The position numbers were made by a program, and so were the translations under genes. 64,000 nucleotides of DNA from Xanthostigma xanthostigma. Taxonomy: Eukaryota > Arthropoda > Insecta > Raphidioptera > Raphidiidae. Each line of letters opens with the position of its first letter. Position 1 is the first letter of the stretch. The stretch lies in contig OY754464.1 of the NCBI GenBank assembly GCA_963575645.1, positions 82,496,948 through 82,560,947 on the forward strand. The letters run 5' to 3'. The notes under the pieces are model-generated. The model had not been told where the DNA came from and ran no database searches. It saw only the letters and a list, made by a program, of their open reading frames with translations. Of the stretch, positions 42,301-55,042 are shown in pieces.

Positions 42301-45300
42301 GAGTAATCTCCGAAACTACTCATCCGATTTCAAATTTTTTTTCACCAATATTTAGAACGGACCTTCAGGGTGGACACAGGCTATATATTATCGCGTTAAA
42401 ATAAAAGCGCTATTTGTGGAGACCAACATAAGTCGACGAAAAACGGTGGCAATCTACAAATTCGGTTAATTTATAGTATTGTTTGTTTAATCAAGCCGCG
42501 AAATTTCAACTCCGATTCTGATTTTATTATAAATGAATTTTAAACCCCAATTTAAATATTCTTAATGTAACAAAAATGGAGCCCCATCGGACTTCAATAA
42601 GCCTTAGTTCCCGCAAAACCTAGATCCGCCCCTGCCTACTTGGCTAAACTGCTAACAAAATAGACCTGTACCGCAGCAGGGTTAAAAACAATACAACATC
42701 ACAAGGCGAGGTTGAAATTATTTTCGCATGTTGGAAATCACTGGGCTCACGGACTGTACATTTTTCGGTGCAAAGGTTTTATAAAATTTATGTTTATTTA
42801 TGAATGATATGCAATTTTTATTGGCTAAACTAATTCAGAATTCTTTACAAATATTCGTTATAAAAATAACGAACAAAAGAAAAAAAACAAAACACACACT
42901 TGGTTATTTGCAGAACGAACAGAAAGTGAAAGTAATAACAAAACACTAATTGTAATGGATGAGAAAGTACTTATATAGATACTTTCACTTCAGTTTACAA
43001 AAACACCGCTACTTTTAACTATAAAAGTATTTTTTTTTTTATTCAAAAAATGTTTGGAGCATAATATATACCTGATTAAAGTTTATAAGGATTATATTAA
43101 TGCTTTTGTAACAGTAATAAAAACGCAGCAAAAAAAATACGTACAGATATTATTTTAATATAGATAGTTATTTTATTAAAAAAAACAGGATCGAACTATG
43201 ATTTTGCAAAAAATTGTAAGCAAAATATGGTAATAAAAAATAGGGACTTGGATAGTTTTTGATCTTAGAATTATTTATTTTTTGCAAAAATGTCCGATAT
43301 CTAGTCCTTATCAGTTATCAAAAAGACAAGTTATAGTTTTAAAGCAAGTAACAATTACAAAACTACAAAAAAGAAGTAAATGAACAATAATGAATTCACT
43401 AGATCTGCTTGATACATTCATTCCAGAACTTTATTACTGTAAAAATTGACTCTTCTGTTGGTTAATCGTCATCTTTAAATCAATATCGCCAAAACTTTTA
43501 TTTTTTTTGACAATCCTATGAAACTACACTTTACAGAGTTATAAAACCAACAACTAGTGGTCTCCAAGAGGTCGATATTCGACCGTAATTTATTAAATTT
43601 GTAAGTTTCAACGTTATTGAGGTTGTATTTCTTCTGAATCGACTTTACCTGTGTTAATTCATACACATTGTGATGAAACATGTACTGTGCACTTCCCCTC
43701 ATTAAAACGAAGAGAACGATGTACGTTTCATCACCATGTGTGCGAATTAACACACTCAAATCGGCCCCACTCTTTTTTTGGTTCCCGTATTTACATATAG
43801 ATTCGTAAGATGATATTATTATTATAATTAGATATTATCACTTGTTCGATCAAATATTTTTAATTATTTACTCTATATTATAGACGCTCGATAACTACAG
43901 TAATCAGCGTCTAATCATCAAATTAATACGGCATCACGAATCATCCACGAGCGAAGGTGGGATTCGGAACCCATGACAAGTTTCGGATCTTTGAATCGGC
44001 CAGAGACAAAAAAATCTAATCTACTTTATTCTAAAGCAGAGGCTCCCAAACTTTTTTGTCTTGTATACCACTTGCCATGTTTTTCGGTTTTGGGTAGACC
44101 CCCTGCTTATCTAATATTGATTTTTTGCAAATTCATTAATTTCAAATGTATTTTTGACAACCGGTATAGTGCTACTTGATTTGAACGATTTAAATTTATA
44201 ACGGTAGTGAAATGTAGTGTGAAATGTTTAGTTTTATACATTTATTAATTAGATTCAAATTAAAACGAACCAAATTAAAATTTAATTTCTGTTACATAAA
44301 ATAACTAAGCAAAAAATGAATGCTTTTAGTGTGAGGGATGAACCTGATGCTTTAATAATAAATTTACAACATTTGGCATCAATTTAGTTAGATTTAATCT
44401 TAAATCTCTTCGGTTAACGATGTCCAGTTTGTTTCTTTTTTGACGTGATAACGTCTTATAAATTGATGAATCACCAATCTTATAAATTGAAAAAACACCG
44501 GCTGCATGCACGAAAAAGTGTAACGTTCCTAACGGTCGTAACGTTCCTAACGCGTAACGTTCCGCCTGACCCTGTGCGTGCTTTTTGCTAATTTCTCGCT
44601 CAATTTAAATCAGATCGGTTTGAAACCAGTCTTAAACGAAAGAGGAGAACATTTTACATAGATTTCGTATAACAGAATTTGCCTAAACAGTTTTTTTATA
44701 CAAATTTATATAGAAAAATAGCTGTATAAATGCAATGTTGTCTAATGCATGGCGCGACGCGGTCGGTCGTCTTTGTTTGCCGTACATGGAAATTAGAAAA
44801 TAACGTATGTCTTGTCTTAACATGAAAACGGCTGCATTTCTTATGTTTAATTCAATTTTTTGACATTAGTATTTTGTGAAATGCAACGCCTTCTAAGTTA
44901 AGTATTGGAATAACTAATTATTATTAGAACATTATACTTTGACAGTTGCAAACGTCACTTTTGACATTTCTTATCATTCCGACACCAAGGATAAGCGGAT
45001 TGAAACCAAATTTTGGGAGGATGTTTGATATGCAAATATGAAGTGGCCTATTGTTTTTGGGGAACATCGGCGCATGCGTAAAAGAATATATCTCTTATAA
45101 TGATGTTTTATATAATAATAATATAGTTTTTAAAACGGTTTTTACTCTATCTATTTTTACTAGAAATTTTTGTAAATTTTTTGGGGAAAATCGGCGCATG
45201 CGCAAAAGAGATACATGCCATAGTTGTTTTTTATATAATAATAGTATACTTTTTATAGTGTTTTATTATTCTACTTAAAAAGATGCAATATCATAGATTC

Positions 45301-46326
45301 GAATTATTATAATTATTATATAAATTTAGGTTATGTATTACGGAATACGTTATCACGTAAAACTATCGTCCGTAAACCGACTTTACAGACAACCAATTTT
45401 TTTGTTAGGAGATTCACTATCGTTGATCCCCATTTTCATTTCATGGACCCCCAATTTCTTTTTCTGCTGACATGGACCCCTTGCAAGTTGTCGCCGACTC
45501 CTGGGGGTCGATATAGACCACTTTGGGAATCACTGTTCTAAAGAAATAAATAACAATAGAAACAATAGTACTTACAATTGCATATATTGCGTCATGTAAT
45601 TGATATAAGCCTGTTGCATCCACGCCATCTGAGCTGCATACTGGGAAGGATCGGCAGCCAATGCTTGCATGTAAGGTTGCGACATGGCAGCCGCCCACGC
45701 TGCTCTATGATCAGTCACTGCATTTAACGGAATCTGTTCGTTACTGATATGCGGGGCTGACAATCTCTGACGAATACCGTCGGAACTGATGTTTTCGGAG
45801 CTCGACGAAGAGCTGTCGGATTCTGAATTCCTGATACCCAACGGCTGATTTTCATGACTTACGGGTGCTGTGATGTTTTTAGGCATTTCTTGGCTACTAG
45901 CTGTTTGTGATGTTGGTTGATTCCTTTTCTTAAATGTTTCTCGCGGTGGCGTACACACTAAATGAACTGTATGGATTTCTTGTCCTTCAAATTTGCGTAG
46001 TACATCTTTAAGTATAACTGTATCAGGTAAAAGTTGGCCAGAATATATTAACTTTTGTTCCTCCGTTCGCTAGAAGTAAAAAAAAATTAGACATCCACCC
46101 ACAATTTTAATATTATTATGACATCTGTATTATTAATAAGATATGCTTTAATCTATCAAAAAAACGTCTAATCCTGACTTTAGTTACTTACAGGTTTGCT
46201 AGGATAAACCTCTGACAGATATCCTTTCAATTTACTGATTGTCCATGACAGCTCGCACTGTATCGTTTGATCTTCAATTTGTTGATTTGGTGCTTTAACA
46301 ATGAGTGTTACAGGCATTCCGTCCAT
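39334..46326 (-). CDS. HERPUD2: HERPUD-type ER stress / ERAD membrane protein
   Basis: Homocysteine-inducible ER protein with a ubiquitin-like domain, a scaffold of the HRD1 ERAD complex (family knowledge). Exons in transcript order: 46326-46192, 46069-45576, 41584-41300, 39592-39334; 1173 nt, 390 aa, near the 391-406 aa of human HERPUD1/2. The N-terminal UBL spans exons 1-2 (MDGMPVTLIVKAPNQQIEDQ; KLIYSGQLLPD). A Ser-rich linker and an Ala/Gln/Tyr/Met segment (AAQMAWMQQAYINYMTQYMQ) follow. INRDWLDW of the human proteins appears here as IDRDWLDWFY, followed by paired hydrophobic segments (FSIVYFYSSPLRFIIVVF). The C-terminus WTFFTTFFASLIPE matches the family. It resembles both paralogues; insects usually have one gene, so the paralogue number is nominal. 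Introns 2 and 3 hold many mobile elements. Confidence 0.9.
39646..40112. mobile_element. Element with ATTATTCAAC...GCGCGTTATTCATG inverted repeats
   Basis: Shares nearly its full length, reversed, with the insert in the Tigger copy at 33659-34137 (GTAACTAGTAGTCTAAGTCA; AAACATTCGGCCTCTCAATT). Inner inverted arms GCGCGTTATTCATGTTTTA. In the last HERPUD intron. Confidence 0.75.
40164..41262 (-). mobile_element. tRNA-derived SINE copy C with tRNA-like head
   Basis: Read on the - strand it starts with a tRNA-like head (41262 down to about 41190; T arm CCGGGTTCAAATCCCGG, A box GGCGTAGTGG), continues through CAACAAG-complement body and ends in an ATT-rich tail near 40164. The acceptor stem does not pair, so it is not a functional tRNA. 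Interrupted at 40268-40971. Confidence 0.8.
40268..40971. mobile_element. piggyBac-like MITE nested in SINE copy C
   Basis: Ends GGAGGTTGA and TCAACCTCC with TTAA on both sides (40264-40267, 40972-40975). SINE copy B (14577-14912) has a single TTAA at the matching site. Confidence 0.88.
41686..42258. mobile_element. TA-flanked MITE with CAGTATGTAAACACGTAAGG ends, copy A
   Basis: Ends CAGTATGTAAACACGTAAGG and CCTTACGTGTTTACATACTG, flanked by TA, and TAGGGAAATTA further in. Copy B is at 62574-63126. Confidence 0.88.
42259..43549. other. Unassigned part of HERPUD intron 2
   Basis: AT-rich, no inverted ends or coding signal recognised. The block AACCTAGATCCGCC (near 42620) recalls the common GGATCCGCC transposon terminus. 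Confidence 0.5.
43550..43790. repeat. Dispersed repeat shared with 20839-21060
   Basis: Same blocks (GTGTGCGAATTAACACACTC, CTCATTAAAACGAAGAGAAC) as upstream of TM2D3. Confidence 0.65.
44037..45535. mobile_element. hAT-like element with perfect 8-bp duplication and nested insert
   Basis: CAGAGGCTCCCAAACTTTTT and GACCACTTTGGGAATCACTG form hAT-like ends, flanked by TTCTAAAG on both sides (44029-44036, 45536-45543). A 1 kb TTTGACGTGATAACGTC element (44436-45403) sits inside. Confidence 0.9.
44436..45403. mobile_element. TTTGACGTGATAACGTC element, copy 4
   Basis: Closely matches 18161-18834 (GGCGCGACGCGGTCGGT; CCAAGGATAAGCGGATTGAA) with an extra block (45030-45330) holding two CGGCGCATGCG copies. 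Confidence 0.8.
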
Positions 46327-46849
46327 TTTTGCATCAACAGTATAAAAACACTAATATAAATAACACATAAACAGAAGTAAATTTAACACAAAAAATTTTG
46401 CAACAAAACGTCAATATCAAACAACTCGCCAATGTCCTCTACACTATTTTAGTAGACATATTTTGCAGAACATAACAATTATAAAACCAAAGTTTAAAGA
46501 TCACAACAGTTACTATACATATTTTAGTGCGTCAGCTGATTATAATTACGTTTTAATCTATGATTAGTCAATTTCCCTCATGTAATTTGTATATCAATTG
46601 TAGAAACAAATAGAAATATATTTGTCGATTTCTTATTGGTTGAAGCTTGTCAAAAAATGGTGGTCAACCCATTTTAAAGCAATTCGCATGTAAACAGCGC
46701 TCTTTTGCTCAAACTAAAGGCTTGCAGCTATTCCCGTCTGATGTCGCCAGTTACATTATGAACTGTTTATTTTCGTCATAATATACTTTTATTCCATTGA
46801 GAAATGAGAATTCTATCTCAATGTTTTATTCTATACCGAGCGACTTGTA

Positions 46850-47373
46850 CTGTTGGATTTTTAAAAGAAGACCGGTCTATGGAATGTAGTCCTATGACCT
46901 TATTGCAGAAGAGCGCACATGTATTTTATATTGGTAAAAGGTAATGATCCTGGAACCGCTTCTATGCAATAAGGGAGTCCAGTCGACCAAACGTGTCGCA
47001 ATTGTCGTATCGCGATAATTGTACTATTGCCATAGCTGTACGACTACACAGCGACACTTGCTAACAGTACAAAAAAATCATACACCAGACAGTACATAGG
47101 CGTGCGTTCACGAACTAAGTTGAGGGGTGTTGTCTGAATATCATCAAAATGGAAAGTAAAAAGGGAAAAACAGTTAGAAGTGGCGCTAGGGAGGTCATAG
47201 CGAATGTAATTAAAATGTGCGAGTTAGAGGCTCAAAATAATGCCTTAAAATTTAAAGCTATACATTGTTTGCATGCCTTGCTATGCGCCGCCTATGAATT
47301 CCGATAATTTGGGAACACATCAACGACTTCTTGCCCTTTCCCCACCGGTCTTCTTTCGCCGATCGCACAGTAT
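46850..47373 (+). mobile_element. MITE with ACTGTNGGAT...AAGAAGACCGG ends, copy B
   Basis: Same ends as 38332-38817. It contains an uninterrupted 52-codon frame at 47149-47307 (MESKKGKTVRSGAREVIANV, then KFKAIHCLHALLC), resembling the start of a transposase-like protein. Confidence 0.75.
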
Positions 47374-47394
47374 TGTCTCTGGCTTAGACAAGAG

Positions 47395-47705
47395 GTCTCT
47401 GGCATAGGAATAAAATCGCATTCGAACCATTAGGGTGCAAACATATACTTCTGTCTTTTTTTACGCCGTAAGCACTGGCGTATCCAGGAGGGCAAAATAA
47501 GCACGGAGAACCCGGCTTAAGAAATTTCTAATTTGCCCCCTCCTGGGCCAAAAGCTGGGTACGCCCATGTTAACGTCATAGAAAACGACAAAGTTTTTGA
47601 AACAGAGATACTTTATTCAGATTGAATGCAAGTACATCAACCAATCCTATCATCGGAGAAATCAGGGAATTACATCGAAGACGCAGATAAAGGGTTAACT
47701 TATGG
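47395..47705. repeat. Dispersed repeat shared with 56553-56860
   Basis: Two near-identical copies with CTTCTGTCTTTTTTTACGCC and CAAAAGCTGGGTACGCCCAT. An inner imperfect palindrome lies around GGAGGGCAAAATAAGCACGG. Confidence 0.75.
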
Positions 47706-47763
47706 CTAACATTAAAAACACTGGCTGGAGGGACGCTCTGAAAAAAAATATACTGAAGTTATA

Positions 47764-48656
47764 AGGGGCCTTTCAAGTATTACGTAAGCTACAAAGGGGG
47801 AGGGGGTCTTTGCTTAGCTTATTTTTGACTAGCGGTCCCGCCCGGTTTCACCCGGGTGCAAAAGAATTAATGGGGAAGGAAGGGACATGAGTACACACAT
47901 TCATCTTAGTTTACCGAGATGAATGTTGTGTCCAAATTTCATGATGATCGGAGTTACCGTTCAAAAGTTTTTGTCGATAAAGAGCAGTATTTAAACTTTT
48001 TTTAACTAATAATTTTTTTTAAATGAATTACTTAAATAAAATTAAAATAAACTTAAATGTAAGCCTTAGAAGAAAGCAATGTAAAAAATAAAAAAAAATA
48101 AAAATATATTCACCCAACGTGGGGCTCGAACCCACGACCCTGATATTGACAGTCGCATGCGCTATCGATTGATCTACCTGAGGTTGTGTTCTTTCATCAC
48201 TAATATGAGTATATCTAGTTAGTGCATTTCACATGAATAGAAGCTTATTTTTGAGATACTTTTTGCAGCATTTTTCATTAAAGCTCCGCTCCTAATGGTC
48301 GTAGCGTAATATTATATAGCCTATAGCCTTCCTCGGTAAATGGGCTAACCAACAAAAAAAAATTATTCAATTTGAACCAGTAGTTCCTGAGATTAGCGCT
48401 TTCAAACAAACAAACAAACAAACTCTTCAGCTTTATATATTAGTATAGATATAGATAACATGGGGGGGGGGTTGTCGATGGTGATGACGTAGCAATATTT
48501 ATTTATAACAATAACAGATTTAAAAAAATATATATCAATGTTTACGTAAGCATAGAGGGGATGGCTAAGATCTTTGCTTACTTTTGCTGACAAGGGGGAG
48601 GGGCAGGTCAAAAATGACTAAAATTCTGCTTACTTAATACTTATTGAATGGCCCCT
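47764..48656. mobile_element. MITE with GGGGCC(A/T)TTCAA ends, split by a retroposon
   Basis: GGGGCCTTTCAAGTATTACG and ACTTATTGAATGGCCCC are inverted ends; the interior AAGGGGGAGGGG recurs on both sides. The retroposon 47826-48457 interrupts it. Confidence 0.7.
47826..48457. mobile_element. RTE/SINE-like retroposon copy 2
   Basis: Starts GACTAGCGGTCCCGCCCGGT, ends TATATTAGTATAGATATAGA. On the - strand, 48116-48186 is tRNA-like (GGGTTCGAGCCCC B box, CGATAGCGCATGCGACTGTC), absent from copy 1; its acceptor stem does not pair. Confidence 0.7.
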
Positions 48657-50332
48657 AAAAGGAAAAGGATGCTAAAATGTAAAAATAATTAATCTGAGCA
48701 AGGGTTATTATTTTTTTTATTTTTTGAACACAGTAATAGTTTTTTTCTGTTAATAATAATCTAATAATCATAATACAATAATTTTTAATAATGTATTTTT
48801 GATCTTTATTAAAAATTTGTAATAAAAGTAACAACTTTCTTGTTATTTATAAATGATTTTTTTATCATTAGTTGTATAAGTACTAAAGCTTGTCATAAGT
48901 ATTTTTTTAGGTAACATGTATATAAGATTTTTTTCCGTATTCTTGAAAGCAGTAAGAAAAAAATTGGCAGGACTAAATTTGTGCTCTATTTAGGCAATCT
49001 AGTTTTATATAAATTTTAAAATACATTCTACAAATATAATATACATATGAATATTACGTTTTATTAGATAAAAAAATTTCAATGAGCAAATACGCGTTTC
49101 ATTTCTAATTGTTCTCTATGTAATCAAATCTACTATTTGCGAAATATTGTTAAAATTATACACTGGAATATCCAAAATTCTAAATTTCATAAAAAAATTA
49201 AGTTTTATTGCAAAAATAATATAGATTTAGCAGTGAAAACCAGATAAAGAAAGTGCAAAAGTAGACCCATTTTAATGTTTCGATCCTATAGAGGTATAGT
49301 TCACAAAAGAAACCGGGCTAAAACAGTCCCTTGAAACAAACAATAAAATTAAAATCACTTAATTTTTAGCTGGGTGACTCTGTGTTTTAATCCATAACAG
49401 GTTGAGTGACAAGAAAAAAGACAAATATGCAATCATTATAAAATCAAAGAGGTAGTATTCCCAACGTGTTAGGTAATTAGGTCTATTTTCTGGCTTTATC
49501 ACTGCTAAAATGGCTTATAAGTTATTTTCGTGACAACGTTAGAATATTCTATAATTCTTATTGACTCCTTTTTTGGCTATAATTTTTCAAATCGCTCATA
49601 AAAAGTTACTAGTGCTGTTATAGACCAAGATCCCAGACCCGCCAGACCTACGTTAAAAACGGACACGAAAACTTTTCATTTTTGAATAATGTATAAAAAA
49701 TTGCAAAATATTTTAACGTTTTCAAAAGCTTTTGGTTTATTTTTGTAATAAATTATGATGAACGGATACAATTTTTGTAAAATACGAAATATCGACTCTT
49801 TTCGATAAAAGAAAAATACTAAAATCAAATTATTTGTGACCCAATACAATAATATATCTAGGAAACATTAAACAAACATTTAATTATTTGTATTTAATTC
49901 ATAAAGAATTTGATTATTTCATTTTATAATACTGGGCCTAATCATAAGATATTTTTTAAATTAAAAATACTGTTCATACAATTTTATTTGCTGTTAAAAA
50001 TACCTATATTATTTTTTTTTCTTTTTGATACTAACAATTTTCTCTACAACTACAATTGCACAATTGAAAAAAAATATCACAAAATTTAAAAATCTATTAT
50101 TATTTCTTAAAATAGATAACAAATATTTCATTAATTACAAAAGGATTATTTCTGTTAATTTTAAACAATAACTGAGTATTAATTTACAACACATATAAAG
50201 GTACATATTTCATTTTTCGATAAAAATAAATATCTTTAATTAAAATTGATGTATTTGTTATTAATAATAATATAGTCAAATACAATAAATACATGTTATA
50301 TATTTCTGTTTCAATACAAATATTTGGAACCC
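48657..50332. other. AT-rich stretch without features
   Basis: Long A/T runs and no repeat of the families above; no coding signal on either strand. Confidence 0.5.
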
Positions 50333-50512
50333 AAAGGAATGGTGAGACCTCTGGTCCTAAAGGGCGTTTTTGACAGGTAAACTAGCCTCCATCATGCTTT
50401 TCTAAATCAATGTTTTACCGTATGCCTCCATAGTTTACTCGTCAAAAACCCCCCTTAGGACAGTTCGGCGCATTTCTCACCAGAGGTCTCACCATTCCTT
50501 TGGGTTCCGAAT
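50333..50512. repeat. Palindromic foldback element, copy 2
   Basis: GGAACCCAAAGGAATGGTGA and TCACCATTCCTTTGGGTTCC, a deleted relative of 1441-1678. Confidence 0.8.
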
Positions 50513-51931
50513 ATCTTCAACAAAACATACTAAATTATAGTTTTATTGTCATTGTTTTAAAAATATAATAAATTTTTCTTTTTACATGAATTTCGTATCA
50601 ATTCACAAAAGTGCGCAGTTATAAAATATCTGAGCGAAAATTGAGGTGTAACATATTGTGACGTCACAATATAGTACATATAATAATTACAATAGCTTTC
50701 AACAGTACTTATCAGAAATGAACATTTTACTAGAACTCTCAATATATAAAATTGGATCAATGGTTCTATGTTTATAGGTTATGAATGACATTAAAATAAA
50801 ACGCCATTTTAAAATTGTTTTACTATGCTTAAGCTTTCTGTTAGGCCCTTCAGTTTTGTTTTATTTGAGTCGTAAAGCACGTAACTTTTTTGCACTACCC
50901 CCCCTTAAAATAGAACAAAATGGTCACGCTATACCAATTCCATAGTAATTAATCACTCTTTGTCTGGCAGTTGATTTTTTGAAATCGACAAATAGACGTG
51001 ACATTCTCTCAAACATAAACCCAGCTATTTTTTGGAAGGTACGTGCAAAAAAATACCAAATATACCTTGTGCGTAATGATTACGACTCGTGTGACTGTAA
51101 AAACTTGCTGACGCTCGTTTTAAACTTTTTAGTTGCTTAAATAATACCGTAATGACCATTGATCTAGTTATTATATACCAAGTTATGTCAGTTCTCGTTC
51201 TGAAATAATAATTTTAGTACTAGCATTATAGTGCAGTACTGTACTATTAAAAATTAGGTTTTGCTATAATTACAAACAAATATGACCCAAAAATGTCATC
51301 TATTTATTTCTTACGAACTTTACACCCCAATTTCACTGATAATCATGTGTTTTTTATTTTTCAAAAAGGCTTAATTTACAATTGTTTATATTGTCAAATA
51401 GTTATTGTCTATTGGTAATTATTTATATTCTAATTGTTTCTGATTTCAAAAATATCAAGGACATGGGTACATTATTAGGTATAACATTTTCTTGCATCGT
51501 TTTTGCTTCAATTTTAAGTTACACTTAAACATTTATACACCAATCAAATATCTAGAATGGAAATTAAAGTTTAAGTAGAATTTAAAATTTAACTGAAAGC
51601 ATTGTAAACAGGCCTAAGAAGCTTTTCACAAAATGATATGAAAGTTTACTCAAGTAAATAGAAACTAGCAAATCTCAACATTGAAGACTAAATCCATTTT
51701 ATTCTATTGGGTTATGGGTCTTTACCTGTGGAGTTTGACTACGATAATCTATTTTTAAGTCAAGAACAACAAAAGATCAAATTATTTGGCATAGTCACTC
51801 CTTTCTCGGCATAGACGTACCCACTAAAATAGGATTTTATGGTTATCCTGTCCAAAACGAATTTTTCACCTACCATCACATATACTCCCACTCTCTATCC
51901 TCTCCTCCCTCTCTTTCTCTGGAAATATATC
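50513..51931. other. AT-rich stretch without features
   Basis: No inverted ends, no splice-flanked open frames, no matches to other repeats in the window. Confidence 0.5.
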
Positions 51932-52312
51932 ATAGATATATATATTAATAGATAGCGGATGCCTATCCTTGAGCATTCCAATTAGAAACCATTTTGTATG
52001 TGGAATACGCCGTAAAAAGCGCGCGAGATTCAAAAAGATTAAATATTCTATAATATGATGTTAATGAGAAAAACAACAAAACTCGCAGTAAACAGTGATA
52101 TTTCACTCCAAAACCTATTTTTATATTGAATTTTTTAAACGTTTCAATATAAAAATAGGTTTTGGAGCGAAATATCACTGTTTACTGTGAGTTTTGTTGT
52201 TTTTCTCAATAAAATCATATTATAGAATAATTAATATTTCTAAATCTCGCGCGCTTTTTACGGCGTTTTCCACATCCAAAATGGTTTCTAAAAGCGACAG
52301 GAGGCGCTAATG
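51932..52312. mobile_element. Foldback with ATAGATATATATATTAATAG end, copy 2
   Basis: CAAAACCTATTTTTATATTG and its inverse meet near 52130; shares TGGCG / AGGAGGCGCTA ends with the nested copy at 26883-27464. Confidence 0.8.
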
Positions 52313-54097
52313 GTAAGTGAAAAATCCTTTTTGGATAGGATTTTCAAAAAATCCGTTCTTAGTCGAAAAAGGAGTAACTATATGCCATCACTTGAGTTTT
52401 GAAAATAAAACTACCATCGTACAAATAAGTTCAATATTTGATATGACTTAATCGAAATAAAAGTGATCTTAAGATTACGTGGTCATAATTTATTACGTTT
52501 ACGTTTCAATCAAGGCCAGTACAAGGTGGAAGAGTTCAGAAATGGCTAGACCAGAACTAAGTTTTTGAGGTTAGAACATTTTTCAAGGGCCCAGAAGTTA
52601 CAGTACTGTGTGGATTTATAGTCCAGCTTTTATTTAATTAAAGGTAAATTCACAAAAGGAGTAAACTTTTATTTCAGATTTTATGCAAGAGGGTACAATA
52701 AGCAGTCTTACATTCTATTTATTCACTAAAAAATTGTCTGTTTCTAATTGACATAATATTGTTATATATACATATTATAATTCAATACATAATTGTAATG
52801 CAATTCGGGACTTTTAAATCTTAAAAAATGCTGTCATGAATGTTACATTTCTAAAATTAGGGAAAACTATTTACAAGTTTTTACAATGATATACCAAAAT
52901 AATAGCTATTTTAAAAGGTAAAGTTTGTTCTCATAGCAATGATAAAATAATTCTAGGTTATGTTTCTAGAATGACGCACGAGATACAATTACAAAATGGT
53001 GTATTTCACACGTAACCTATAAAAAATAGCTAATTTTCACATAATTTGTCAAAAGTTTTGACTGCTCAATTTCTAATCTTGTAGGATTTTCATACATACA
53101 CTATATGGAAATGGTAGCACGACTATTTAACTTTTAGGCAACTTTCGTTTTATTTTACGCACTAGTGTGAAATGGATGTATTTACTATCACTATACAGGC
53201 ATGAAAAGTAGCTATTTTATAGGACCGTGTGCAAAAATATATTTCTTAAGTTGCATCATAAAAGTATTAACTAACTGGAATAATAAATTCTATTGATTTT
53301 GTTGATATATTTTTAAACATCTGATTTTATGTTTTTATTATATATTTTAGTGTATTTTGATACGCGAGTATTTCATTTTGCCAAGGATCCACCTTAATGT
53401 TAATTAATTGAGCTTTTTTTTGTCATGTACTATTTTATGCAATGTCCAAATTCAGAATGATTTCAAAGTGTATGAATTGTTTACAAAATTTCAAATCAAA
53501 GGACAATAACACGATGACCAGCATCTGTACAGCCCTATATGAAAATACTTATTTATATATTATTTAATAATTATCAATTAAACAAATTTCATGTTTATAA
53601 GCTTTTATATTTATTATATTATATGACGCTGCCAAATAGAAAAATATTAATTCTTTTCAATGAACCAAATAAAAAATTTAATTTCACAATATTACTATAT
53701 TTGTTATGTGCGCAAAACCATAGACGTAGCAATGATTTTATCCTAGGGGGGAGGGCAAATTTTCAAATCTATCTATCATTACCAGCAAACTGTTCATATA
53801 TAAACAACATGACACGACAATGAAAATATGTAGATTATTGTAGATTTATCTTGTTGTTTCGACGTGAACATATTCTAGAGTGGGCCTCCCCCTCTTGCTA
53901 CGCCAATGCGCAAAACAAATAAACGTTCGTGTGCTAAAACTAAAATTAATCGACACGAGTTATCAATAAACTATTAATGTTCACGTAAGAATTATTTCTG
54001 TTCCAAATATACCTTTATTTATATTTACTGTAATAAAAATATCGGCGAATATTGTCAAGACCACATCTGCTAAATTTATTATTTTCTATCATTCTTA
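52313..54097. other. AT-rich stretch without features
   Basis: Nothing recognised. A 94-codon frame at 53539-53823 lacks coding character. GGGGGGAGGGCAAATTTTC near 53755 may be an old transposon end. Confidence 0.5.
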
Positions 54098-54144
54098 CAA
54101 GCAAATAATAATTCGAATAATAATTATTCAAATTATTATTTGCT

Positions 54145-54217
54145 TGATCAGCTGGTCCTCTGTCACCTTAACGTGTTAAACATTAACACGTTAAGGTGAC
54201 AGAGAACCAGCTGATCA
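54145..54217. repeat. 73-bp near-perfect hairpin
   Basis: 35 bp arms with one mismatch and a 3 nt loop: TGATCAGCTGGTCCTCTG and CACCTTAACGTGTTAA are mirrored exactly but for one base. Immediately left (54098-54144) is a second, AT-rich inverted repeat. Confidence 0.9.
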
Positions 54218-55042
54218 TCTTTGTTTTCATTTCTACATGCATTTCTAAATGCCCCGCTAGCACCCGCAGGCACCCGCGAAGGTCTATATTACGAGCATAT
54301 AAATGCAAAATGCAATCTTCATGAAACGAAACAGTGAATTTTAACTCTATGTAGCGACACTCAAGGGACTGTGCACTTTGTGGCGTTATTGACAGTTGTC
54401 GTTAATATTTTTTTACTATAATATGTATTTTTACTCATAATATATAAAATTTACAACTGTCCAAAAACATTATTCGATCAATAAAGTTAAAAAAATGTTG
54501 TTTTGTTTTAAAATAAAAAATTTTGTAGACATGGTCTCAAACGTTGGAATAATCTAATTCAAAATATGATTCGATATTAAGATACAATTTAGAATAAACT
54601 CTTTTTATATTTAAATATTTTTAAAACTCGTACCTATAATGTAATTATTTTGTCTAATTTTGAATTGTCTAATTTTACGAATGAATGTTTTTTGTTATTT
54701 TTGGTGCAAGAATATTTACGATTGTTATTTTTACCCTGAATTAAGTACAATGAGTAGGGATAAAATGAACAATTTTCATTCTGTTATAATCCGTATGTTC
54801 AATTCTATTTCAAAACCCTTTCAATTATATTTTTGGAATATATCAAAACTCAATACATAGAACATCATTATTCTAAGGTAAATAGTAAAATATAATATTT
54901 TTTTAACTTATGAACAAGTTTTCAAGGACAATTTTTTTACGAAATGAGAGGACAATCTATATTTTTTCTTCTTCCTCCGTAAAAATAATCTTTTAAGGGG
55001 GAATTGCCACAATTATGTGTTTTATATTATTGTAGTTGCTAG

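Noticed and set aside
48116-48186. Possible tRNA (Asp-like loop) on the - strand
   Set aside because: Acceptor and anticodon stems do not pair; it lies inside a retroposon copy.
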